From Amblyornis subalaris (taxonomy: Eukaryota; Chordata; Aves; Passeriformes; Ptilonorhynchidae), in NCBI GenBank assembly GCA_018881555.1, contig JACAXG010000093.1, positions 2,810,696 through 2,874,695 of the forward strand: 64,000 bases of DNA, read 5' to 3'. Under the pieces are notes generated by a model that did no database searches, had not been told where the DNA came from, and saw only the letters and a program-made list of their open reading frames with translations. Of this stretch, positions 27,101-33,599 are shown one piece after another. How positions within the stretch are numbered: position 1 is the stretch's first letter; each line of letters starts with the position of its first letter. Made by a program: the position numbers and the translations under genes.

Positions 27101-27211
27101 GCCCCGCTACCTCACCTAGCATGGCCCCCTCTCGGCGCCGCTCACCTGCTTGGGCTCCTCGGCGTCTCCCCTGAGCGGGGCAGCGGCGCCCGCGCCGCAG
27201 GGCTCCTCCAT
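5979..27211 (-). CDS. EDRF1: Erythroid differentiation-related factor 1, complete coding region, 25 exons
   Basis: EDRF1 is a large intracellular protein reported to affect GATA1 DNA binding and globin expression during erythroid differentiation; its biochemical activity is not settled. The 25 exons run from 27211 down to 5979 and keep phase at every junction: 3,690 bases, 1,229 residues, against about 1,238 in human. The N-terminal domain (about residues 23-480) includes LFLGGNEVK, SVGNDV, HRIGRTLLLDELDIQELF and GSNMPIFGGGRYPAVSLRL. An acidic linker (about 519-534, DESYSEEEEEMPDSDE) follows. The C-terminal half (about 600-1229) is the helical TPR-like region, with LRYIKLALQ, NAALLLCNTGRLMRICAQAH and YRAATIHHRLASMYHSCLRN. 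The start (MEEPCGAG) is the first ATG in the CpG-rich first exon and fits the downstream phase; this N-terminus is about half as long as in human. Intron 18 uses a GC donor. The gene is head-to-head with TEX36 and tail-to-tail with UROS. Confidence 0.96.
6151..7913 (-). other. EDRF1 intron 24
   Basis: 1.76 kb between the last two coding exons. No repeat or extra exon was recognised. One short duplicated word (ctttcaatta) lies near 6547-6566. Confidence 0.6.
7914..8077 (-). CDS. EDRF1: EDRF1 coding exon 24
   Basis: Residues 1119-1173, VSKEKSPAESLAANDPSAGL and SFLLLQSIKLLTSTKKKIG. The N at 8005 hides one hydrophobic residue (nTC). Donor gtgagt. Confidence 0.92.
8700..8815 (-). CDS. EDRF1: EDRF1 coding exon 23
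   Basis: Residues 1080-1118, SQNSSAGKLKTLSGALDIMT then AFQLIRKELVAESEQ. The acceptor is an uninterrupted T20 run followed by AG. Confidence 0.93.
8818..8837 (-). repeat. A20/T20 homopolymer forming a splice acceptor tract
   Basis: Twenty A on the plus strand, so on the gene strand a T20 tract runs straight into the AG of the EDRF1 exon-23 acceptor. Confidence 0.9.
9090..9243 (-). CDS. EDRF1: EDRF1 coding exon 22
   Basis: Residues 1029-1080, VGDEHLRKQHRVLADLHYSK, LFQLLKDAPCEFLRVQLERV, AFAEFQMA. Donor gtaagt splits a Ser codon. Confidence 0.97.
9495..9644 (-). CDS. EDRF1: EDRF1 coding exon 21
   Basis: Residues 979-1028, IEKEVSEAMMKSLKYCDVDT and YRAATIHHRLASMYHSCLRN. Donor gtattg. Confidence 0.97.
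9715..9978 (+). mobile_element. CR1 LINE 3' end in EDRF1 intron 20
   Basis: Sense CR1 on the plus strand: gtgataggacgagggggaat, gatattgggaagaaatgctt, ggttgcccagagaagctgtg, tggagcaacctgggatag, then ggtcccttccaacccaaacc and a gattctac terminus. Nearly complete 3' region, antisense to EDRF1. Confidence 0.93.
10066..10224 (-). CDS. EDRF1: EDRF1 coding exon 20
   Basis: Residues 926-978, AIDYYLKALRSLGKRDVHPA and VNWELSTTYFTMATLQQDYA, ending RKAQEQ. Acceptor atttgtag, donor gtaaca. Confidence 0.96.
10609..10832 (-). CDS. EDRF1: EDRF1 coding exon 19
   Basis: Residues 851-925, VSKNVSTTEQQLWKKSFSCF, NAALLLCNTGRLMRICAQAH, EFSPEEALYYNK. The internal Ala/Leu/Cys helix pattern fits TPR-like packing. Donor gtaaca. 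Confidence 0.96.
11937..12155 (-). CDS. EDRF1: EDRF1 coding exon 18 (GC donor)
   Basis: Residues 778-851, FAWATDLSTDLEYQLSVSCK and RMGNIRNEIGVFYMNQAAAV. The only donor that keeps phase and gives the expected ERVVSKNV junction is gcaagt, so this intron is GC-AG. Nearby GT dinucleotides break the frame. Confidence 0.92.
12519..12719 (-). CDS. EDRF1: EDRF1 coding exon 17
   Basis: Residues 711-778, DTYCCLCGSMLPEVLVFLCQ, GDIQLMLAQNANNRAAYLEE, ILHSLHRESRCQ. Donor gtatga after one base of the next codon. Confidence 0.95.
13739..13927 (-). CDS. EDRF1: EDRF1 coding exon 16
   Basis: Residues 648-711, start of the TPR-like region: GSWQYKMKLQLILKSSRAYY, VLSDAAMILQKYGRALRYIK, LALQCHG. Acceptor cctgttacag, donor gtaagt. 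Confidence 0.96.
13928..16035 (-). other. EDRF1 intron 15
   Basis: 2.1 kb intron, one of the longest in the gene. No exon or clear repeat. Short open frames here have no recognisable domain. Confidence 0.55.
16036..16186 (-). CDS. EDRF1: EDRF1 coding exon 15
   Basis: Residues 598-648, GLKSVDSSVKKEGDLPAADP and PIPLKYEDES, ending LEKQMALFLDK plus one base. The donor reads gtNagt: an N sits at intron position +3 (16033). Confidence 0.93.
16300..16371 (-). CDS. EDRF1: EDRF1 coding exon 14
   Basis: Residues 574-597, PSCAFPVCHGTEERCRLVLN then HVLE. Small GC-rich 24-codon exon, donor gtgagt. Confidence 0.93.
16684..16944 (-). CDS. EDRF1: EDRF1 coding exon 13 (acidic linker)
   Basis: Residues 487-573, the longest coding exon. 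Holds ANYMLSELFQLDEPKKED, the acidic DESYSEEEEEMPDSDENGSY stretch and KSVGELSVPEKYKSVHRIR. The true donor is gtaagt directly after the Arg codon; reading through gives an unrelated tail. Confidence 0.96.
17425..17615 (-). mobile_element. Old CR1 fragment in EDRF1 intron 12
   Basis: Diverged antisense CR1: tagcccaacgcacttgctcc, gttgggctttgagtatctc, ggatggagactac, then cattcccattttacac. More degraded than the other copies, so probably an older insertion. Confidence 0.7.
17869..17980 (-). CDS. EDRF1: EDRF1 coding exon 12
   Basis: Residues 449-486, VACNMMLKKNQNKKHYGTIR then TLLLNCLKLLDNGRHPQ. Acceptor ttttag, donor gtaaga. Confidence 0.94.
18285..18393 (-). CDS. EDRF1: EDRF1 coding exon 11
   Basis: Residues 413-449, SGSDIVKLYDLTTLCEETED then FTMPVAILLYK. 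The donor gtgagt splits the final Lys codon after two bases; placing it one base later would break the frame. Confidence 0.94.
18468..18615 (-). CDS. EDRF1: EDRF1 coding exon 10
   Basis: Residues 364-413, KYEMIKTEDIPNLENSNFST and FLKSNCTKEGHTYWLFK. Acceptor ttcgcag, donor gtaaga. Confidence 0.97.
19302..19413 (-). CDS. EDRF1: EDRF1 coding exon 9
   Basis: Residues 326-363, DNNKPINVLTGIDYWLDNLI then ELVMCFHVNGIVQ. Donor gtaagt. Confidence 0.96.
20097..20218 (-). CDS. EDRF1: EDRF1 coding exon 8
   Basis: Residues 286-326, GLKNDFVRNILWTFEDIHML and GSNMPIFGGGRYPAVSLRL. Effectively identical to mammals. Donor gtgagc inside a split Arg codon. Confidence 0.97.
20492..20593 (-). CDS. EDRF1: EDRF1 coding exon 7
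   Basis: Residues 252-285, including PLEPSYLVGHVASAPKEQNL and LFNDGENSQ. Acceptor tttccacag, donor gtatgc. Confidence 0.94.
21831..21990 (-). CDS. EDRF1: EDRF1 coding exon 6
   Basis: Residues 198-251, INGDGAAQPVPSTS through SWPAPFEMPSSLSEDPGASN. A Ser/Pro/Gln-rich, probably disordered linker, more diverged than its neighbours. Confidence 0.92.
22332..22456 (-). CDS. EDRF1: EDRF1 coding exon 5
   Basis: Residues 157-198, TGDWTWLKEFYQRLIDQKWQ, a basic RKKKSKEHW run, then ILSKFLYY. The basic run could act in nuclear targeting, an inference only. Donor gtaacc. Confidence 0.95.
22959..23084 (-). CDS. EDRF1: EDRF1 coding exon 4
   Basis: Residues 115-156. Contains NIKKLLKIPYSKSHVSMAVH and RIGRTLLLDELDIQELFMR, one of the most conserved stretches of the protein. 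The N at 22975 is a silent third base (Ser). Confidence 0.96.
23177..23530 (+). mobile_element. ERVL-type LTR fragment in EDRF1 intron 3
   Basis: Non-coding fragment resembling common bird ERVL LTRs: a pyrimidine-rich part, then the ggcattatgagaagcagaaa and aagctctgctcagcagtta words, then ggaagaaaattaactccatc and ccagcccaaaccagcacc at the end. Only an LTR piece is visible, with no internal proviral genes. Recognised from memory of the repeat family, so the family name is tentative. Confidence 0.65.
24270..24336 (-). CDS. EDRF1: EDRF1 coding exon 3
   Basis: Residues 92-114, SFGMAYDFIDSVGNDV then VVSDSE. An N at 24288 makes one acidic residue ambiguous (Asp or Glu). Donor gtatgg. Confidence 0.93.
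24337..25700 (-). other. EDRF1 intron 2
   Basis: 1.36 kb, AT-rich in its left two thirds. No repeat or exon recognised. Confidence 0.55.
25701..25909 (-). CDS. EDRF1: EDRF1 coding exon 2
   Basis: Residues 23-92. Contains FLGGNEVKSSAVVKYSSAP and KTDLKLPPANWLRESAKLGP, near-identical to mammalian EDRF1. Acceptor ccag; donor gtaaat after the first two bases of a split Ser codon. Confidence 0.95.
26118..26690 (-). mobile_element. Long CR1 fragment in EDRF1 intron 1
   Basis: About 570 bases of antisense CR1. From the 3' terminus: aaaagacctccaagatcatc, cttccaatgcttgagcacc, gaattcttcctcatgtcc, ctgctcctcataggactg, ggacatgctccag, then cagcacaggggaacaacc. The longest CR1 copy in the window; same orientation as EDRF1. 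Confidence 0.92.
27146..27211 (-). CDS. EDRF1: EDRF1 coding exon 1 (start codon)
   Basis: Residues 1-22, MEEPCGAGAAAPLRGDAEEP then KQ. ATG at 27211-27209, donor gtgagc. GC-rich and poorly conserved; the only link to human is its place and the QGS junction with the next exon. Confidence 0.85.
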
Positions 27212-27310
27212 GGTCCGGGAACGGAGCCGGGAATGGAGCGGGGCTGGAGCCGGGAAGGGGCAGCGGGAGCGGAGCCGCTTCCCGGGGGCGTCCGGCCGGG
27301 AACGGCCGCC

Positions 27311-27320
27311 TCTCGCGAGA
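27311..27320. promoter_or_regulatory. TCTCGCGAGA palindromic promoter element
   Basis: Exact 10-bp palindrome about 100 bases upstream of the EDRF1 ATG. This element is known in TATA-less CpG-island promoters of essential genes and is bound by BANP in unmethylated form; ZBTB33/Kaiso binding has also been described. Confidence 0.85.
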
Positions 27321-27420
27321 CTTTTCGAGAAGCCGCGGGAAGGGCGGGCTCTGAGGGCGGTGCCGTGAGGGGCGGGAGGCGGTGGCCGCTCCCTGAGGGG
27401 CGGGGCGGCGCTCCCGGCGG

Positions 27421-27775
27421 GATCGAGGAGTCGCTGAGGTTGGAAAGCACATCCAGAATCGCCGTGGCCAAGCTATGGCAAATCCCCACCTTGTCAATTA
27501 CCCCAGAGCACTGAGTGCCACGTCCAGGCGTTCCTTGAAGACGTCCAGGGATGGTGACTCCGCCACCTCCCTGGGCTGCCCCTTCCAATGCTTGGCAACT
27601 CCTTCCATGAATAAATTTTCCCTAATATCCAATCTGGACCTGCCTTGGCACAGCTCGAGGCTGTTTCCTCTTCACCTGTCCCTCGTCCCCTGGGAGGAGA
27701 CCCCGACCCCCCTGGCTGCAGCCTCCTGTCGGGGAGTTTTGAAGAGCCAGAAGGTCCCCCTTTTTTCCAGGCTGG
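27421..27775 (-). mobile_element. CR1 LINE fragment abutting the EDRF1 promoter
   Basis: Antisense CR1: tcgctgaggttggaaagcac at the terminal side, then tgaagacgtccagggatg, cttccaatgcttggcaac, ctaatatccaatctggacct and gccagaaggtcccc. Its 3' terminus lies at the edge of the GC-box cluster, about 210 bases from the EDRF1 ATG. CpG-rich for a CR1. Confidence 0.88.
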
Positions 27776-28068
27776 TTTGGCATTCCTGTGTAACTGGGAC
27801 CTAAATGAAACAAGCGAAAACTTGGGGATGAGGCATCGCAGAGAGTGAGAGGATCGAGAATTGTGATTTTCTGGCCTCTGCTTGTACACTGAGTTCGACA
27901 AAGGCTAAGCTGTGACAGCCTCAGCAAGCAAATAGCGCCTTAAATAGTGCCCACGGGATTTTTAATAGCTATTATTTTCCCTGTAGATGGTATTCTTCAT
28001 TCTCCAAACCACAAGATGCAATACAGTTCATGACTGGTCAGGGAGTACAAATACTGACTGCCTCTTAA

Positions 28069-28147
28069 ATTACATCTGTATCTATCTATATCCACATATA
28101 TCATATGTATACATGTACACACACACACACGCACACACATACATATA
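28069..28147. repeat. Compound AT/AC simple repeat
   Basis: Tatc/tata words followed by a run of alternating AC (28116-28140), directly against the 3' terminus of the next CR1 copy. Confidence 0.8.
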
Positions 28148-28393
28148 GATCGTAGAATGGTTTGGCTTGGAGGGGACTTTAAAGCCCATCCAGTTCCACC
28201 CCTTGCCACGGGTAGGGACACCTTCCACTATCCCAGGTTGCTCCAAGCCCCATCCAGCTTGGTCTTGAACACTTCCAGGGATGAGGCAGCCACAGCTTCT
28301 TTGGGCAGCCTATACCCGGGCCTCACCACCCTCACAAGGAAGAATTTCTTCCCAATATCCCGTCTAAACCTACTCTCTGTCAGTTTGAAGCCA
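28148..28393 (-). mobile_element. CR1 LINE 3' end between EDRF1 and TEX36
   Basis: Antisense CR1: gatcgtagaatggtttggct, then gcccatccagttccacccct, cccaggttgctccaagccc, cttccagggatgaggcagcc and ttcttcccaatatcccgtc. About 580 bases from the TEX36 start codon. Confidence 0.92.
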
Positions 28394-28969
28394 AAAAGGA
28401 CACAAATGTCACCTTTTTTACAGCCTGTCAAGGCCAAGGAGGCAAAGTCTTGGTTTGTGCTNCATTGGCCAAGTGTGCTGACAATTAAAGAGTTGGGGTG
28501 TTTCCAAGTCAGCACTCAAACTCAAAGGCAAAAAATCCCTTTTAAATGCAGTCAAGTTTTTTGTTAATACTGGTTGTGTGTACAATTAAGATGTGTGTAT
28601 GTGTAAAGCCATTTTCAAAAGAGCAAGAAGTTACATCTTAAAAATTCTATCCCTAACATCCTCGGGGGTTTCCTCAAAAACAATGCTCCATTCTCCAAGC
28701 ATTACTATTCAGGCTGTGAAGTGTCGCTGAGGCGATTGTGCAGAACTGATTTGTTTTAAACATTCAATCCTTTCACCAACTTTTATTTCCCCCTTCCCTG
28801 CCATAGCTGGGCAAGAGCAGTGTTGCCTAGCGCTGGCTTTGGTTGTGTGGATCTCGCCGAAACCCCGGGGAGGCTCTGAGGTCACAGAGGAGGGTTCTGC
28901 GCAGCCCCGCTCCGTGAGCAGGTCACCGAGGACACCGGCAGTGTGCAGGGGTGGCAGTGACACCAAGCC

Positions 28970-29020
28970 ATGTCCAGGGACAGGTGCGGCGAGCTCGGCA
29001 ACCGGCGCCCTGGCGACTGG
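28970..29020 (+). CDS. TEX36: TEX36 coding exon 1
   Basis: Residues 1-17, MSRDRCGELGNRRPGDW, donor gtaagg. Short and GC-rich. The final Trp followed by Phe of the next exon matches the GRW-F junction of the mammalian protein. Confidence 0.8.
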
Positions 29021-32000
29021 GTAAGGGCCNCGCAGGACCCCCCGTGTCCTCCACGGGGCTTCTTTATCCCTAAACTCTCACAAAAAACCACCATCCTGAG
29101 GGTGATTTTGTCCTTCAGCCAGAAATTAGTCTCCCCATTCCTGATGTTCATGAGGAAAAAGGGTCCTAGNTATTCAGAGGAACGGTGCGAAAGTTCTGGC
29201 TTGCTCTGGCTTACTCTGGCTGGATTTTTTTCCCAGTTTTCCAGCAGTGCTGGAGGTCTCTTATTTGATATTTAGTCCGGGCTGATTTTCCTTCTCTTCT
29301 GGAGAACTCCAGCCAACNTTTGCCTCAGTTCTTGCCTCCAGGAGAACACCATGACCCTGGCGGAAGCACTGGGCTGGGACATCTTGGCACCGCAGGGCAC
29401 GGTGACACTCCTGGCACAGGCTGTTCCTCAGACTCTGAACTCATTGGCTTGGCTTTAGTTGAGCTGTTCCCAAAGGTTTTGTGCCTTCAAACCTGTACAG
29501 GAGTAGGAGTAGCACGGGCCAGGGGGACAGGTCGTTACATGCTTTTCCTGATGGTTATTGCTGTGTAAACAGTTTTCAGAAAGTTCCTGGATACTTTTGT
29601 CTTGAAGGTTCCTAAAATTCTCATCTGGTTATTTTATCTACATCCAAAGGTTTTTGTAGAAAGGTTTGTGTTGTGTGTGTGGGAGGCTCCTGATTTTTCC
29701 NGAGGCCACTAGGTGCTGCTGCAATCCAAATAATAAAAAACAAATGGGAAAATACCATTTTGCCCACGTTTATGATCAGATTTATTTGTATGGGGTTTTT
29801 TGNTGGCTTTCATTTTAAAGGACCATAATCTTAATAATTTTCTAGTTTGCTCACNCGGGAGACGACGAGAGTGAGCTCGAGTCAACAACAGCCGCTTCAC
29901 TAAAACATGTCCTGAACTCGGCAGCCGCTCTGGGCATGGAGCATAGAATGCCGCTGGAATACAGAGCTCGGGAGCAGGTGAGTTCCTGTGGCACTACAGT
30001 GGATTTACCGAGCTCCTTTGCAAGTTGTCACTCGCTAAGTTGTAAGTAAGAACAGCACTCGGGGTCGTTAGCGGAGCAGTCACAGCGGGCTGGCAGACTT
30101 TGTGCCTCAGGGGATGAAGTGATTGCTGCCTGTGCTGGGGAAGAAACATATTTCCCTGTTACTCACTTATAGTTTTGGTTGCTCAAAGTCCTGCTGTATT
30201 ATCGTTGATTTCCAGCATCAATCACTTTTCCCTTTTACTNCTGAGACACAGCATACATTATGATCAATCTCAGCCCTGAACCTGTGTGTAAAGCCCTGTA
30301 AGAAAGTTAAATTGAAATTTGATCAGCTGTTTTGCAATGAACATTAGAAATTCGGTATGGTCACACAGAGGATTATTCTGCGATCATTAAAAAGTTAGAA
30401 GCTTCCTATTTGAAACATTTTTAAGGCTTGCTTAAAAATGAGATTTGTGAAAAAGTTTAGGATGAAAGGAAATATAGTATTTTTTAAAATTTCAAGTATT
30501 TAAAACATTGCAGTTTTGTGAGCACATTTTCATGTCTTTACTTTATCATCACACTGAGCTTTGCTTTACCCACCCATTTTGTGCACAGGACATTTTCTAT
30601 TTTCATTTTCTATAAGCATAGCAATTACAGAGAGTTCATTTCACAGGTTTTGCTGTAATGAAGGGCAGAAATGGACTTGGAAGGAATATTTAAAAGGGAA
30701 GCTTGGGACTACTGAACGGGAGATTATACTGTAACTTGAGTATACACTGTATTAATATTACATCTACCTTTTCGTGGAACATCTGGCCTTAGCCCCTGCC
30801 TGAGAAAGAGAAGCAGGGTAGAGGGACCTTTTATTAACACCAGTGTGACTGTTCACCTGATGTTTCATGTCTTGTCTTTAGCAGCCATTCACTTTTAAAC
30901 AGAATTAGGGGAATTCTTGTCTGTCATAAATGGAGAATTAATATGAGATCAGTACTGAGTGCATGAAGATGCACTAAAGGCTAAAATGTGATGTCACAGG
31001 GACAATCTGAGGAAGTTTGTTTAGGCACTAGTAATAAACATTATTCCTGAAATGTTGAACTTGATATGTAATTTCAGGNGGATATTTTAGTAAGTCTTAA
31101 TTTTACAGACTTAGAAGGTGCTTATTTTTAAACATATGTATGATAGTGTATCTGTGGAATTTACTTATGCACTGAACTACAGTCTGGTTGAGTCTGNATG
31201 AGACAAGTGAACATGTGGACATACCTAAACAAAGGTAGAGCATCTGCCTAGTAAACCAAATAATCCGAGATATGACCTCCGGCTGACTCCATGCAGGCAG
31301 ATTTTGTGTTTAGTGACTTTACTTGCTGGATCAGGCCTTCAGTTACATTTATCTTTAGAACTGATTCCCTACTCTTGAAATACCTCTTATAGATTACATT
31401 AAAATTTGCTCTTTTGTTTNGAGGGGAATATCATTGTTGCAATATTGCAGGGATATAATAAACATTAAAAAATTCAAATATGTTCATTATTTCTAAAATA
31501 GCTCTTTTGCAGTGTCCTTTTTTTCTTCTGAAACTCTGCTTTCATTTAGAACTGGATGAACATCATGTTAAAGAATGAGATTATAAATTAGTTAAGCAAT
31601 TAATACCTCCTCCACTTCCCCTGCAACAAGCAGTGTCCATGACATTCAGTTCATAAATCACAGACTAATTCAGTTTTGAGGTCACTTTTGTAGTTTATTT
31701 TAATTAGCTTTAGGTCTACTACNAAATCAAGCAAGGCAATCCTGACGTATATCCAGCATTTTGCTGCTTTGCAGACAGAATATATCATTTCTTATTTGGA
31801 AATTCACACTTTTATATTAATGATATATATATTCAGCAAATCCTCCTGATGATTTTATTAAAAAAAAATAGAAGGTCCACATTACCCCTATAAAATCATG
31901 TGCAGTTGAATATTTGACATAGGAATATGATTTCCATGCTAGAACANAGGCAGCTGTAATTTCAGAATGTAAGAACTAGGACTAGGAGACTCCAAACAGG

Positions 32001-33504
32001 TATATGAAAATTCATATTTTTCTGCTGTAATTTTTTATCTTTCAGAAAGCAGGGAACAACAATTTCCCATTTTCTTCTCATGACAACAGACACGATATAT
32101 GCAATGCAGCAGAGTATTTTGACTTGGTAAGTACCCAGCACTGAGACAAATCAAGCAAGTTCAGATCTGTTAGTCTGCCAGAGGTTAAACACAGTACCTT
32201 TTCTGTTCCCTGCAAAAAAAAAAAAAAAATAGATGCTAAAACTTGTGAGAAGAGAAAAATGTAATCTGCTAAAAGTGATTGGCCCTGCAATGAATTTTTG
32301 TAAGGATTTGAGCCACTTGTAATTTGCAGTCCCAAATATTTTTTTCNGATTTATCTTTTTCATAAATTTAACCAAAATCCATAGGATACCCACAATATCT
32401 CTCAAGAATTCTTTTCCAATCCACATCTCCTTACAATACACCTGTTTAAATGTAGGCAGTAGAAGCCACAACTTTGACTAGAATTTAAATTGTTCTGGGC
32501 TTTTCTGTATGTGCAACAGTTTCAAGTTCTTCCACTTTTGTTAGATTGTTGATACCATTCCAGGCAGCAAAAGAAATAGTGCAGTTCACAGGACAATGAG
32601 TAAAGGAGAAAGCAGTGAATTGTGATATACAAAGTTTGTCTGACTTCGGGCTCTCTCAGGGCTAGACTTTTGGGAATTCATTATTCGATGAGTAACCTCC
32701 ATTTCTGTGCACTTTGTGCTGTGTCTCATAGTTTTAGAGATACTGATCAACCATAATTCCAAATAAATTTCCTGCAAGCTGTGGAGTGTGAAAATCAGGC
32801 TCTGTCTCTCTGTGTTCNGACACACAAGGGATAGCATTGAAGATTCAGATTTCATGGTCTGTCTCAGTTTCTTTATTGCAGTCCAAACCAAAAATTATCA
32901 ACCTATTTCTTTGGGTTCCTCTGAAGACTAATTTAGCCAAGTGTAGCTAAATAGCCTTCAGTAGATGGTATGCTACAGGAATGCAAAGCAAAAGTGGTTT
33001 ATTAGCACTCAGAGGTGGAAGGTCAGCAGATTTCCCATTATATATGCAACCAAAAATGTTCATACAGGCAAGTCTGACAATATTATTTTTAACTTGCTAA
33101 AGATCAACCGTGAGTTCTTGAAATCACTGTGGTAACAGCTTCGTTCACTTCCCAGTGGGGTAGTGACTGTTACAAGATTCATCTGTGAAGCTGTGACTGG
33201 AAGTCATATGTTTGCATGAATTTTTCTTTCCATTTTTTTTCCCTAGGGCATGGGCCTGAGGAAGTTGGATCCGGAGAAACAGAAGCAGAACTCCCATAAC
33301 TTCTTCGAGTGGGCTAGTGCACCAGGCCCAGGCAGCCGGGACCACTTAACCATTTACCAGACCTCGTTTNTGCCGGATCACAACACTGGGAACGCCCAGG
33401 GCTCGTGTTTTCGGCGTTATCCGAAACACCACAGCCAAAACCAGTGCAGTGACAAGCCTGTTCCTGAGGATGAAAAACAACTGCAGCCATACAAGTCAGC
33501 TTAA
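28970..33504 (+). CDS. TEX36: Testis-expressed protein 36, complete coding region, 4 exons
   Basis: TEX36 is a small vertebrate protein of unknown molecular function, expressed mainly in testis in mammals. Four plus-strand exons (28970-29020, 29846-29977, 32046-32126, 33247-33504) all meet in phase 0 and give 173 residues, against about 186 in human. Features seen: the exon 1-2 junction DW-FAH, the EYRAREQ segment, the most conserved core NNNFPFSSHDNRH, then FDLGMGLRKLDPEK, NSHNFFEW, and a CFRRYPKHH segment near the C-terminus. No signal peptide, membrane segment or catalytic motif is apparent. The start ATG (context aagccATGt) is the only one that leads in frame to the GTAAGG donor. Head-to-head with EDRF1, as in human. 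Identity rests on the core motif, exon order and synteny; the N- and C-terminal parts are diverged. Confidence 0.88.
29021..29845 (+). other. TEX36 intron 1
   Basis: 825 bases. No repeat or additional exon recognised; open frames here run through splice sites. Confidence 0.6.
29846..29977 (+). CDS. TEX36: TEX36 coding exon 2
   Basis: Residues 18-61. Acceptor tttctag, donor gtgagt. FAH, an undefined residue (N at 29855), GDDESELESTTAASLKHVLN, then MPLEYRAREQ. Weakly conserved apart from its two ends. Confidence 0.82.
29978..32045 (+). other. TEX36 intron 2
   Basis: 2.07 kb, AT-rich. No interspersed repeat or exon recognised. Confidence 0.6.
32046..32126 (+). CDS. TEX36: TEX36 coding exon 3 (core motif)
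   Basis: Residues 62-88, KAGNNNFPFSSHDNRHDICN then AAEYFDL. Acceptor atctttcag, donor gtaagt. FPFSxHDNRH is the strongest family signature in the protein. Confidence 0.9.
32127..33246 (+). other. TEX36 intron 3
   Basis: 1.12 kb. Contains an A15-type run at about 32215-32229. Otherwise nothing recognised. Confidence 0.6.
33247..33504 (+). CDS. TEX36: TEX36 last coding exon
   Basis: Residues 89-173. Acceptor ttttccctag behind a T-rich tract. GMGLRKLDPEKQKQ, NSHNFFEWASAPGPGS, HLTIYQTSF, GSCFRRYPKHH, then a polar tail and TAA. The N at 33370 hides one residue. Confidence 0.9.
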   Translation, partial: GMGLRKLDPEKQKQNSHNFFEWASAPGPGSRDHLTIYQTSFXPDHNTGNAQGSCFRRYPKHHSQNQCSDKPVPEDEKQLQPYKSA

Positions 33505-33574
33505 TGAGCAANGCACCTCTGGAGCACTGATTTAGAAAATCTGGACTGTCCATTACTCAAATCAATGCTGAAGG

Positions 33575-33580
33575 AATAAA
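33575..33580 (+). terminator. TEX36: TEX36 polyadenylation signal
   Basis: AATAAA 71 bases after the TEX36 stop, followed by a GT-rich stretch (catttgtgtaaag). This implies a very short 3' UTR of about 90-100 bases. Confidence 0.7.
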
Positions 33581-33599
33581 CATTTGTGTAAAGTGCACG

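Larger units (their letters stand above)
27100..27430 (-). promoter_or_regulatory. EDRF1: EDRF1 CpG-rich TATA-less promoter
   Basis: A GC- and CpG-dense block covers the EDRF1 start codon and about 220 bases upstream. It holds a perfect TCTCGCGAGA palindrome at 27311-27320 and GC boxes (GGGCGG) near 27342, 27355, 27370 and 27398. No TATA box was seen. Such islands often fire both ways, but TEX36 starts 1.76 kb away, so a shared promoter is possible, not shown. Confidence 0.8.

Noticed and set aside
27045..27588. Arg/Pro/Ala-rich ORFs on both strands of the CpG-rich block
   Set aside because: Typical chance ORFs in GC-rich promoter DNA and CR1; the EDRF1 start exon explains the only conserved part.
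28824..28838. RFX X-box near the TEX36 start (GTTGCC half site)
   Set aside because: Only one half of the palindrome fits; the second half (cgctgg) does not match.
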